From contig CACIYC010000011.1 of NCBI GenBank assembly GCA_902590775.1, forward strand, positions 1 to 37,469: 37,469 nucleotides of DNA, given 5' to 3'. Under the pieces are notes generated by a model. It did not search any database, was not told the origin of the DNA, and saw only the letters and a program-made list of their open reading frames with translations. This DNA is from an uncultured Prochlorococcus sp. (lineage in GTDB: Bacteria; Cyanobacteriota; Cyanobacteriia; PCC-6307; Cyanobiaceae). Shown here one piece after another: positions 1 through 6,915 of the stretch. The position numbers were made by a program, and so were the translations under genes. How positions within the stretch are numbered: position 1 is the first letter of the stretch; every line of letters begins with the position of its first letter.

Positions 1-740
1 CAAAAAGAAAGTAAATGTACTTGCAGCAAATCAATGTACTCCCTAATTTTGAATCTCTCTTAATATTTCAATGAAAAATTCGGTATAAAAGACTACTTTT
101 CCACAGGAACTAGGAAATAGTCTTTGATTTTATTCTCGCATCATTAAAATAATTAATATCTCCTAATTAATTTGAGCTCAAAAGCTAATTTCTCAGTCAG
201 AAAAACTCTGTTAAATGATTTTTAGTACATCTTTCTAAATCCAAAACCAAAATAACCTGAAACAAGTTCTCTTTTACAATAAAGTTGCTTCAGTGGCTCT
301 AAGGGACTAATTATTCCCCAAAGGATGCCTTGCAAATACTTCGATATTAGTTTAGGAATGGTTACCAAATAAAAGTCAATACACTTACTTACGCCTACTG
401 AGAGCATTTCATGAGACAAATAGAGAATCTTATATATATCATTAGAAATTTTAATCAATCAATTTCAATGGATTTTTTCCTAAGGGACAAGATCTTTTTC
501 CACAGGCTATCCACAATTGCAACTTTTTTTTTCCCTTCAATACAGAGTCATGTGGAGAAGTAAACAAAAAGCTTATTTTGCATTTCAAAAGTCACTTTTT
601 ATACAAGAACTTCTTCTTACTATTGACAACGTTGCTAGCCAGTGGATCTCATGTTGAGAATAGCTGAGATGAGTGTTTTCTTTCAACTTGACGGCATGCT
701 GAAAATATGAGGTAGTAGTAGTCCGATTAACAAAGAATCA
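1..740. other. AT-rich region without a convincing gene
   Basis: No convincing coding region is visible here on either strand. A 78-codon open frame on the minus strand (222-458) has low-complexity content and no recognisable motif, so I do not call it. The stretch is AT-rich and holds a few copies of the cyanobacterial DnaA-box-like 9-mer (97-105, 496-504), a run of nine T around 523-532, and leads into the DUF2811 genes. It is probably the end of an older accessory segment. Confidence 0.5.
496..559. promoter_or_regulatory. Cluster of DnaA-box-like sites
   Basis: TTTTCCACA occurs at 496-504, a related CTATCCACA follows at 507-515, and TGTGGAGAA (the reverse of TTCTCCACA) lies at 551-559. 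A further perfect TTTTCCACA lies at 97-105. TTTTCCACA is the DnaA box reported for cyanobacteria. Three sites within 64 bp is more than expected, but no dnaN or other origin gene lies nearby, so this could be chance in AT-rich DNA or a leftover element origin. Confidence 0.22.
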
Positions 741-1022
741 ATGCAAAAGCTGGTTAAAGAAATGATGAAAACACTCAAGGATGATGAGACGGCGAATGTG
801 ACTAGTAACGATTCATTGATCAGTTTCTTAGCAGAGGTACCCCCTCCTATAAAAAAGGCTATGGAAACTTTTATAGAAGATCATCCCAACTGGGACCAAT
901 ATCGATTAATTCAGGCTGCCCTATCAGGCTTTCTTATACAAAATGGTGTCGAGTCAAGACCCATTAATCGCCTTTACTTTCAAAATATGTTTTCCAAAAA
1001 TGGCTTTAAGAAAAGCCTATGA
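741..1022 (+). CDS. DUF2811 family protein (first of a tandem pair)
   Basis: This 93-residue protein matches my memory of the cyanobacterial DUF2811 family, whose function is unknown. The family core is at about residues 33-85, with the conserved pattern PPPIKKAME, then ETFIEDHPNWDQ, then a second helix ending FLIQNG. It has about 30 extra N-terminal residues (KEMMKTLKDDETANV) compared with its downstream neighbour. The gene overlaps the next DUF2811 gene by four bases (ATGA), so the two are very likely translated together. The all-helical, roughly 55-residue core recalls small DNA- or protein-binding modules, but that is inference. ATG start, with a weak purine-rich leader. Confidence 0.7.
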   Translation: MQKLVKEMMKTLKDDETANVTSNDSLISFLAEVPPPIKKAMETFIEDHPNWDQYRLIQAALSGFLIQNGVESRPINRLYFQNMFSKNGFKKSL

Positions 1023-1204
1023 ACTTAGAGACAGAAGTACCAGAAATTCTTTTCCAGGGAATGAAAGAATTTATTGAATCCAATCCCTCTTGGGATCAGT
1101 GCAGCCTTACAAGCTCAGCTCTGACAAGCTTCTTGGTACAAAATGGATCCCAAGACATGGAACTCAGAGAAATGTTCCTCACTAACCTTTTCCCATTAAA
1201 ATGA
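1019..1204 (+). CDS. DUF2811 family protein (second of a tandem pair)
   Basis: This 61-residue protein is a diverged duplicate of the upstream gene: VPEILFQGMKEFIESNPSWDQ aligns with VPPPIKKAMETFIEDHPNWDQ, and SFLVQNG aligns with GFLIQNG. It has the usual length of a stand-alone DUF2811 protein. The ATG start overlaps the stop of the preceding gene, a typical coupled pair. The function of the family is unknown. The tandem duplication within an accessory region suggests either heterodimer formation or recent local duplication. I see no signal peptide or membrane segment. Confidence 0.7.
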   Translation: MNLETEVPEILFQGMKEFIESNPSWDQCSLTSSALTSFLVQNGSQDMELREMFLTNLFPLK

Positions 1205-1273
1205 GCGCTCAATTATGTTGAGAAAATTCATTAGTGATATTTAACAACTGGCTTAGTACCTCCATTAAGTAAA

Positions 1274-1543
1274 TTGAGTTTACTCAAGGTTAGTAAATTG
1301 CCATTAAAGACTAAAAACACAAAGCAAGTCCCTTGGGACTTGACTATAGAAGACAAAAACTATCAAGAGCAGCCTTGGAAATTAAAGAAAGGTAAATCCT
1401 ATATAAATATTGAAAAAGACAAAAATGATCGAAGTAATTTTCACTTACAAAAGGATGACGAAAGGCCCCTTTCGCTTCAAGAAGCACAAGCAAGACTGAC
1501 TTACCATCAACTAATTGAATTCGGATATAAACTACAAAGGTAA
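1274..1543 (+). CDS. Small hydrophilic protein of unknown function
   Basis: An 89-residue frame beginning with TTG. It is lysine-rich and hydrophilic, has no membrane segment, and contains two related stretches, VPWDLTIEDKNYQEQPWKLKKGK, in which PWDL and PWKL echo each other. The C-terminal part (PLSLQEAQARLTYHQLIEFGYKL) looks helical. The opposite-strand frame over the same DNA is hydrophobic and cysteine-rich in a way typical of a shadow frame, so the plus-strand reading is preferred. I do not recognise a family. The start is uncertain because no ATG is available in the frame. Confidence 0.4.
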   Translation: MSLLKVSKLPLKTKNTKQVPWDLTIEDKNYQEQPWKLKKGKSYINIEKDKNDRSNFHLQKDDERPLSLQEAQARLTYHQLIEFGYKLQR

Positions 1544-1690
1544 GTAACCACAAATAATTTTTACTAAAACAGCTAGAAAAAGACTTCGAGCTGATATCCG
1601 TTAACTAAATTCTTGATCTTCAGTGGTCACACAACAAGTAATTCAATATCTTAAAAGTTTCCTAAGGTAATTAAAACGGTCACAAACCAC

Positions 1691-1760
1691 AAGGTCGAAG
1701 CTCAACGGTAGTGGAATCAATTTAGATAAGAGGTCTAGAATTAACTTCCAGTCGTAGCTG
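1691..1760 (+). other. tRNA-like relic (degenerate)
   Basis: AGCTCAACGGTAG at 1699-1711 differs by one base from the D-arm of the two tRNA-Thr genes of this window, and AGGTCT at 1731-1736 repeats the variable-loop side of the same tRNA at a roughly fitting distance. The anticodon and T-arms do not fold, so this is not a working tRNA. It lies on the strand opposite to the intact tRNA-Thr genes. It may be the remnant of an old attachment site, or a coincidence. Confidence 0.2.
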
Positions 1761-1823
1761 TTAACCCAGGCCTATTTTTAAGGAAGCAAAACTAATTTCA
1801 CATTCTAAAGGTTATTTATTTAT

Positions 1824-1854
1824 GAAAGTGAATATGCATTTCATATCCACTTTT
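1824..1854. repeat. Imperfect inverted repeat with ATCCACTTTT box
   Basis: AAAGTGAATATG (1825-1836) is inverted as CATATCCACTTT (1842-1853), with one mismatch across 12 positions and a 5-base spacer. The right half carries ATCCACTTTT, the same box found next to both tRNA-linked recombinase genes at 7966-7975 and, as GTCCACTTTT, at 18987-18996. It may mark the arm of an older, decayed element. Confidence 0.4.
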
Positions 1855-1875
1855 GCTGTACAGGCAATTAACGCG

Positions 1876-2151
1876 TCATACAAATGGCAACCATACTGAC
1901 TTTTCAAAGCTAGTTAAATCAACATTATGGGTGGCAATCCAATCGCTATTAGCATTAAGGAACTTATCAAGAGCACCTGAAGGATGCTGATGAATAACAA
2001 TAACCTTCTGAGAATCGTCCTGACTAACACCTCTAAACAAAGGTTTTATCGCATACTCTGTATGTCTTCGAAGAGCATCGTCACTATCAAAAATTGAAGC
2101 CCATTCGGCAAAGGGTCCATTGATTTTAAATTGAACTACTGTTGTTTCCAT
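1876..2151 (-). CDS. DUF3764 family protein
   Basis: A 91-residue protein that resembles the cyanobacterial DUF3764 family: METTVVQFKINGPFAEWA, then FDS, then IKPLFRGVSQDDSQKV followed by VIVIHQHPSGALDKFL. The function of this family is not known. The predicted fold, with alternating strands and helices on a compact 90-residue frame, resembles small dimeric alpha/beta-barrel proteins, but this is inference. ATG start at 2151, read leftwards. It stands alone: the minus-strand mtnA fragment lies about 280 bases upstream, and an AT-rich, gene-free spacer (2152-2430) separates the two. Confidence 0.6.
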   Translation of the reverse strand: METTVVQFKINGPFAEWASIFDSDDALRRHTEYAIKPLFRGVSQDDSQKVIVIHQHPSGALDKFLNANSDWIATHNVDLTSFEKSVWLPFV

Positions 2152-2430
2152 TAATTTTGTATAAAGTTAATTTGATTTAAACAGATCAAAACAAAAGCTA
2201 TTTAAAAAATGCTTATTTCTAAACAATAAAATTGGAATCCACGCTACATAATTACAGATAAAATGTATATTTAAATACATTCTTTTAGAGGGAAAGATCT
2301 TGAATAATTTCAAATAACTTGTTGACGAAACATAAGATTAGCAAATATTCTTTAACTAAAATCAAAAAAGATTATTCGTCTCAAGATTAATAAGAATGCT
2401 TTTAGGAACTTTATTTTACTTAAATTTCAA

Positions 2431-2841
2431 TCATTTATTATAAAGTTGTTTTAAACCTGCTTCATTTGCTGGAGACAAACCTCTCTCAGTAATTAATCCT
2501 GTTATAAGTTTTGCTGGAGTCACATCAAAAGCAGGGTTAAATCCTCTACTATTAACAAAAGATAAATCAACAGTAGCAATCTCTCCATTGCTTAACTTTC
2601 CATTAATTTTTAGAACCTCTAATTCAGAGCGAATCTCAATAGGAATTTCATTCAATCCATCAGATATAGACCAATCAATCGTTGAGATTGGCAAAGCTAC
2701 ATAAAAAGGAATTGAATTCTCATAAGCAGCTAGGGCTTTTAAATAAGTGCCAATTTTATTACAAACATCACCTTTACGTGTCGTGCGATCAGATCCAACG
2801 ATTACAACATCTACCTGACCATGTTGCATTAGATGTCCACT
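2431..2841 (-). pseudogene. C-terminal fragment of methylthioribose-1-phosphate isomerase (mtnA)
   Basis: The 132-residue frame from ATG 2829, extended in frame to about 2841, matches the C-terminal third of MtnA, the isomerase of the methionine salvage pathway: SGHLMQHGQ, then VDVVIVGSDRTTRKGDV, CNKIGTYLKALAA, IPFYVALPISTIDW, NPAFDVTPAKLI and ITERG. The aspartate of VGSDR corresponds to the catalytic aspartate of the family. A complete MtnA is about 340 residues, so the N-terminal two thirds, including the catalytic cysteine region, are missing. Homology stops inside the GTCCACTTTT box at 2835-2844, shared with the element arms. It is most likely a remnant left by recombination, not a working enzyme. 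Confidence 0.8.
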
Positions 2842-2865
2842 TTTGAGGTGCTTTGGTCCACTAAA
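2835..2865. promoter_or_regulatory. Two GTCCACT boxes 21 bp apart (left arm of element A, putative)
   Basis: GTCCACTTTT at 2835-2844 and GTCCACTAAA at 2856-2865 are direct repeats offset by 21 bp. The same arrangement, GTCCGCT and GTCCACT offset by 21 bp, occurs at 8237 and 8258 near the left end of element B. The core word is also found beside both recombinase genes. By analogy with integrase or excisionase arm sites this is a plausible protein-binding region, but that is inferred from position and repetition only. Confidence 0.45.
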
Positions 2866-2988
2866 GGAGCGGCCATAAGGCCAAGGGGGTATTTCTTTTT
2901 GTTTCTTATACGAAGAATGTCTTAAAAATATGATGCTCTGATTATTGTATTGAGGAGTTCTATTTTAATGAAATTAACTTGACTACTT

Positions 2989-5688
2989 ATGGCTAATTAT
3001 AGGTATTCAAAAAAGAACTATTCATCTAAGAACTCTGGTCATGATCCTGGAAAATGTGCTTTATATATTGTTAGGGACAAAAAGAGTGGCGATGTCAAAA
3101 TTGGAATTAGTAAAGATCCTAAAAGACGCCTTGTAGAAATTGCTGAGACATACAATGTTGGAGTTGTAGAGATCTTGTCGACTATATGGTTTTTTACTAG
3201 GGAAGAGGCTTTGAAATATGAGACACACTTTCATTCAAAATATAGAAATAAACACTCATATTCTAGGGGGGGTAGAGAATGGTTTTGCTTAACCTCTGAA
3301 GAAATTTTTTCTTTCCTTGATTGGATTAAAAGGTCTAATTCTAAGCGTAGTTATAAAACTAAAACTTTATCAGCGAAAATAAGAAAAACTGAACGGGAGT
3401 TAATAATAGATCGAATTGGTTCATTTTTTACTGGTAGTTTTATTGCATTAGTGACTTTAATAATTCCTATTTTAGGAACTAACCTATCAGGCAACCCTTT
3501 TATAGGTTTTTTTGTATGCCCTTCTATGGTTGGAATATACTTCTTATTGAAAACAGATAAAGATAAGAGAATTTATAAGACATATGGAGAAGATGGTAAT
3601 ACCGTACCCAAGCATATATCTAGAATTAAAAGTGAATTAATGATGATGAATCTTTGGGAAAATGAATATATTCAGTTGAAGGATTATAGCCTTAAATCTG
3701 AAGAGGAATTCCCTGAAAAAATTGATTTAGATTCTGGAGCTAACATTGAACCAGATCAGGTAATAAAGAGTTTAAATGATAAAGATATTTCAGTAAGTCG
3801 AAAAATAAAATCTGAGATAAATCCAGGAGTAAGTTTTCTTGAATGGCTATCGTATGATATGAATCATATAATTAATCGCTTAAGAAATGAGGATATAAAT
3901 ATCGAAACTCTGCTATTACTTTCAGATTCTGAATATCCTGAGGTAAGAGAAGAAGTGGCAGCACATAAAAATGCAACAGAGCAATTATTATATGATCTTA
4001 GTGATGATGAGGATCAATATGTAGCAGAAGAAGCTAATCATTCAATTCTCTCTATTCAATTGCCAATCGATTTTAAGGAGCTCACTCATGATCAGATGAT
4101 AAATAAACTATTGTATGAAGAATTATCTTATGAAGTTATTAATCTATTGACTTTTCATGGTGAATCTAGAATTAGGGAGGCCATCGCTTTAAATATAAAT
4201 ACACCCAAAGAAATTGTAGAAGAATTAGCTGATGATTATGACTCTGAAGTTAGACTAGCTGTAGAGAAACGCCAATTACCGTATGAATGGAGATTCCTAG
4301 ATCAAGAACAATTAATTGATAAGTTAAAAAGAGAGAAAGTAGAACATAAAACACTCGAATTACTATCTTTATCTAGTAATGAGAAAATTAGAGAGGCTGT
4401 TGCTAGTTGTCAAAATACTTCAGAAGAAATCCTTCGAAAATTATTTAATGATGAGGATATTAATGTTCAAGAGGCCTCCATTTGGGGATTGCTACCAAAA
4501 GAGTGGAAAGATTATTCAGAAGAACAAATGTTTGAGCTATTGTCAACAGAAATAATTGATAATAAAGTTCTAGATCTAATCTGTTCAGCTCCTGATGATT
4601 TCTATAGCTTTTCACAATTTAAGTATCATATATCTATTAATCCAAATACACCAGATGAAATACTAAATAAACTAGTAGAAGATGAATATGATTATTCTCT
4701 AAGCAGTGAAGAGAGAGAGTATATCTATAGACGTATAGATATAAGAGATATTATTAAAATTAAAAGAATAAAAACTAATATTGACTTTTTAAATGATGAA
4801 GAACTTTTAGAACATCTTGCTAATAATGAGGTAGACCCTGAAATCCTTGAAATTTTAGGAGAATCTGACTCTGAAGAAATAAGAATAGCTGTTGCTTCTC
4901 ATCCTAATACGCCTTTGTCTACGTTGAAGATTTTGCAATTTAACTCCAATCCTGAGCAGCCTAATAATAATGTGATGATAGCTGCTAAGAAATCACTTGT
5001 AAAAAGAAATATTCCTGAAAAAGATTGGGCAGTATCTAAATCAAGTATTAAATATATAAGCCGAAAGCCTCAAAAATTAATTGAAGAGATTGATTATGAT
5101 TTGATAAAAAATAAAGTTGCTGATCGAGTATATGATTTGCTTGCTTCGGGGGATATAAATCTTTCAACAATAGATAAAGTAATACACCATATGATTTATA
5201 AAGAAATTAAGAATAAAGTTGATGGCGTACTAAAAGGAATTAACAGAGAAAGAATTTCCGCAGACTCCTATATTTTTATAGATAAAAAAAATATAGAATT
5301 GGATCTTGAAGTATTGAAAATTTTGACAGAGAGACAGAAAAAGTTTAGTGAAGAATCTATCTCTACACTAACTACAACATTTGGCTCAATAGGAACTATT
5401 TTGCAAGCGGAGCTTGAGAATGAAATCTACAGCTTGAGCAAGGATATTGAAAAGACGAACGATTCGAAGGATAAGGCTAATGGAGAGAATATGAATAAAG
5501 AAAGTCAGAATGAGGTACGTAGATTGTTGAGAGAATTTGGATCTGCAAATCCAAGTAAAACACTTAGAGAATATAAACAGTCAGAGCTAGATGAACTGGT
5601 GATGAAATTAAAACTTGCTAAGCGTCAGGAAAAATTAAGTGATTTTGATGATAAGGATGAAGACGATCCAATTCTTCCTAAAAGATAA
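2989..5688 (+). CDS. GIY-YIG-like (T5orf172) nuclease domain fused to membrane segments and LRV-type repeats
   Basis: An 899-residue protein with three recognisable parts. Residues 23-115 look like a T5orf172/Mug113-type GIY-YIG nuclease domain: CALYIVRD, then VKIGISKDPKRR, the glutamate in YETHFHSKYRN and the closing GREWF. Residues about 145-188 form two hydrophobic segments (GSFIALVTLIIPILG and FIGFFVCPSMVGIYFLL). Residues about 284-687 contain five units of roughly 70-80 residues with the LRV/HEAT-like pattern IREAVA, then NT or NTP, EIL, L, then D/E-rich and V..A, e.g. EKIREAVASCQNTSEEIL. The acidic, lysine-rich tail (after about 820) is low in complexity. This combination suggests a membrane-tethered nuclease with a protein-binding repeat scaffold, as in some defence proteins. 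Its stop abuts the stop of the convergent gene on the right without a gap. Confidence 0.7.
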   Translation: MANYRYSKKNYSSKNSGHDPGKCALYIVRDKKSGDVKIGISKDPKRRLVEIAETYNVGVVEILSTIWFFTREEALKYETHFHSKYRNKHSYSRGGREWFCLTSEEIFSFLDWIKRSNSKRSYKTKTLSAKIRKTERELIIDRIGSFFTGSFIALVTLIIPILGTNLSGNPFIGFFVCPSMVGIYFLLKTDKDKRIYKTYGEDGNTVPKHISRIKSELMMMNLWENEYIQLKDYSLKSEEEFPEKIDLDSGANIEPDQVIKSLNDKDISVSRKIKSEINPGVSFLEWLSYDMNHIINRLRNEDINIETLLLLSDSEYPEVREEVAAHKNATEQLLYDLSDDEDQYVAEEANHSILSIQLPIDFKELTHDQMINKLLYEELSYEVINLLTFHGESRIREAIALNINTPKEIVEELADDYDSEVRLAVEKRQLPYEWRFLDQEQLIDKLKREKVEHKTLELLSLSSNEKIREAVASCQNTSEEILRKLFNDEDINVQEASIWGLLPKEWKDYSEEQMFELLSTEIIDNKVLDLICSAPDDFYSFSQFKYHISINPNTPDEILNKLVEDEYDYSLSSEEREYIYRRIDIRDIIKIKRIKTNIDFLNDEELLEHLANNEVDPEILEILGESDSEEIRIAVASHPNTPLSTLKILQFNSNPEQPNNNVMIAAKKSLVKRNIPEKDWAVSKSSIKYISRKPQKLIEEIDYDLIKNKVADRVYDLLASGDINLSTIDKVIHHMIYKEIKNKVDGVLKGINRERISADSYIFIDKKNIELDLEVLKILTERQKKFSEESISTLTTTFGSIGTILQAELENEIYSLSKDIEKTNDSKDKANGENMNKESQNEVRRLLREFGSANPSKTLREYKQSELDELVMKLKLAKRQEKLSDFDDKDEDDPILPKR

Positions 5689-5901
5689 TCAACCAATCTG
5701 ACTTAGTAACCAAGAAATTACTTTTGAATCTTCTTTAAAGCCACTATCTTTTCTCCATTGATTCATCGCTTGGGAATGACGATCGATTAATACCCTTGAG
5801 CCTCTTGAATCAGAAGAGCAAACAAAGCGTCCTCCTGTTGTTGCTTTTTCCCAAGAAGCGTATGTTCCATCTCCAGCAAAGGTAGGTAATTGGATGCCCA
5901 T
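5689..5901 (-). CDS. Small helical protein, paralogue of the upstream gene
   Basis: A 70-residue protein of unknown function. Its C-terminal half, DRHSQAMNQWRKDSGFKED then SKVISWLLSQ, aligns with EKHSKTINQLREKLGFKEE then ITVIAWLLEQ of the gene just upstream. The two-helix shape with a tight turn at GFKE resembles the helix pair of ribbon-helix-helix DNA-binding proteins, but a clear preceding strand is lacking, so this is a weak inference. The gene is second in a two-gene unit with 3 bases between stop and start, and its own stop abuts that of the large convergent gene. Confidence 0.5.
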   Translation of the reverse strand: MGIQLPTFAGDGTYASWEKATTGGRFVCSSDSRGSRVLIDRHSQAMNQWRKDSGFKEDSKVISWLLSQIG

Positions 5902-5904
5902 GAA

Positions 5905-6144
5905 TTAGTCCTCTAGTAATTGATAGATCGTTTTATTTAGATCTGATTTTTGTTCGACCTGTTCTAGCAACCAGGCAATAACAGTGATCTCTTCTTTGAA
6001 ACCCAACTTCTCTCTTAATTGGTTGATTGTCTTTGAGTGCTTTTCTTTGAGGTAAGTAGCTCTAACTTTTGTATCTGTAGTTTTGCGTATTCGCCTTTGT
6101 TCAGCAGGAGAAGCTACAAAGCTTGGTAGTGCTGTTGAAGTCAT
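5905..6144 (-). CDS. Small helical protein with RHH-like C-terminal half
   Basis: A 79-residue, basic protein. The N-terminal part (LPSFVASPAEQRRIRKTTD) is arginine-rich, followed by VRATYLKEKHSKTINQLREKLGFKEEITVIAWLLEQV, which has the strand-helix-turn-helix spacing of ribbon-helix-helix proteins. It is the first gene of a minus-strand pair with its 70-residue paralogue. It faces away from a plus-strand RHH-like gene at 6263, so the 118-bp gap between them is a divergent control region. A role as regulator of the element, or as an antitoxin-like partner, is possible, but no toxin is recognised. Confidence 0.5.
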   Translation of the reverse strand: MTSTALPSFVASPAEQRRIRKTTDTKVRATYLKEKHSKTINQLREKLGFKEEITVIAWLLEQVEQKSDLNKTIYQLLED

Positions 6145-6262
6145 ATCTTTTTTGACTGGGAAATTTATCGTGCCAAATATTTCTTGCTCATGCCAGTCTT
6201 AAAATACTTAGCCTTTTGAGAGGGAATAGGTAAATATATGAGCAGGTCAAAGGTTTATCGGT

Positions 6263-6421
6263 ATGTCTGAACAGGAATACTCAACTTTCTCAATCAAACT
6301 TCCAACAGCGTGCATAGATGACATTGATGAACTTCGTACTCAGTGGGGAGTAGAGACAAGAGAGTCTGTTTTAGAAAAACTTTTGGAGGTAGTTTTCGAA
6401 GACTCTGAAGAAGAAGATTAG
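6263..6421 (+). CDS. Ribbon-helix-helix-like regulator, 52 residues
   Basis: A short frame from ATG 6263 to TAG 6421. The product begins with a strand-like STFSIKLPT, then helix CIDDIDELRTQWG, then helix ETRESVLEKLLEVV, and ends in an acidic tail (FEDSEEED). That order is the classic ribbon-helix-helix (CopG/Arc-like) DNA-binding fold, which acts as a dimer. It lies about 250 bases before an 11-bp repeat array, a natural target for such a protein, and is divergent from the small-gene pair on the left. The function as copy-number or element regulator is inferred. Confidence 0.6.
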   Translation: MSEQEYSTFSIKLPTACIDDIDELRTQWGVETRESVLEKLLEVVFEDSEEED

Positions 6422-6480
6422 AGATACTAAGCCTATGTTATTTACGCACCTCAAACAGCTGTTAGATAAGGCGCGATAGC

Positions 6481-6543
6481 CCTCAACCCTTCTCTTGAGG
6501 TTAGACATAAGAAATAGACCAGGCAGGCCTTATAGAGGCTTGC
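6481..6543. other. Two consecutive hairpins
   Basis: CCTCAA (6481-6486) pairs with TTGAGG (6495-6500) across an 8-base loop. GCAGGCCT (6523-6530) pairs with AGGCTTGC (6536-6543), with one wobble and a 5-base loop. Neither is followed by a T-run, so they are not simple terminators. They could fold in RNA or in single-stranded DNA. Confidence 0.4.
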
Positions 6544-6669
6544 AGGGGCAGTTAAATGGAAGACGATAAAAAAGAACGAAAATGAGAAGATCTCTCACAC
6601 ATTTTTTCTTAAGTGGCTATAATAATATTATTAAAGGCATTTAATAAGCATTTAAGTAAAGACGTCATA

Positions 6670-6753
6670 GAAGTGCTATTAAAGTGCTATTAAAGTGCTA
6701 TTAAAGTGTTATTAGAGTAGAAGTGTTATTAAAGTGCTATTAAAGTAGTTATT
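6670..6753. repeat. Iteron-like array of an 11-bp unit
   Basis: Four contiguous copies of AAAGTGCTATT (6670-6713, with small changes such as GAAGTG and GTGTTATT) are followed, after 6 bases, by three more (6720-6753). The unit length is one helical turn, so the copies lie on the same DNA face, as in plasmid iterons or arrays of regulator sites. It lies between an RHH-like gene and the recombinase of element A. Confidence 0.7.
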
Positions 6754-6915
6754 AGTAATTTTATAAATATGTTGTAGAAGTGTTGCTTTAATGTATTGTC
6801 TAATTGCATGAATAGTATATAGACTTTTAATTATATTCAGAATGCTATTTACTGCTATTTCCTGTCATTAGATGGGTGCTCATATGTATATAGATAAATC
6901 ATTCTTTTCTATTCA

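Larger units (their letters stand above)
1544..1875. other. Gene-free spacer with a tRNA-like scrap and a box motif
   Basis: No coding frame of interest is seen in these roughly 330 bases. Two things stand out: a stretch resembling the D-arm of a tRNA (1699-1711) and an imperfect inverted repeat built on the ATCCACTTTT box (1824-1854). Both are listed separately. Confidence 0.45.
6422..6915. other. Gene-free control-like region with hairpins and an iteron-like array
   Basis: Nearly 500 bases without a coding frame lie between the RHH-like gene and the recombinase. It begins with two consecutive hairpins (6481-6543), continues with AT-rich DNA containing a tandem array of an 11-bp word (6670-6753) and ends with two more loose copies of a GCTATTT word near 6842-6860. 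The composition and structure suggest a replication or recombination control region. Confidence 0.5.

Noticed and set aside
222-458. A 78-codon open frame on the minus strand
   Set aside because: It has no recognisable motif or family, lies in AT-rich DNA where such frames are common, and its composition is unlike the real genes nearby.
1344-1553. A 69-codon minus-strand frame opposite the gene at 1274-1543
   Set aside because: It is a shadow frame: hydrophobic, and less protein-like than the plus-strand reading.
1691-1760. A functional tRNA
   Set aside because: Only the D-arm word fits; the acceptor, anticodon and T-arms do not fold. Kept only as a possible relic.
6670-6753. A CRISPR array
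   Set aside because: The repeat unit is 11 bp with no unique spacers of constant length, and no cas gene is present.
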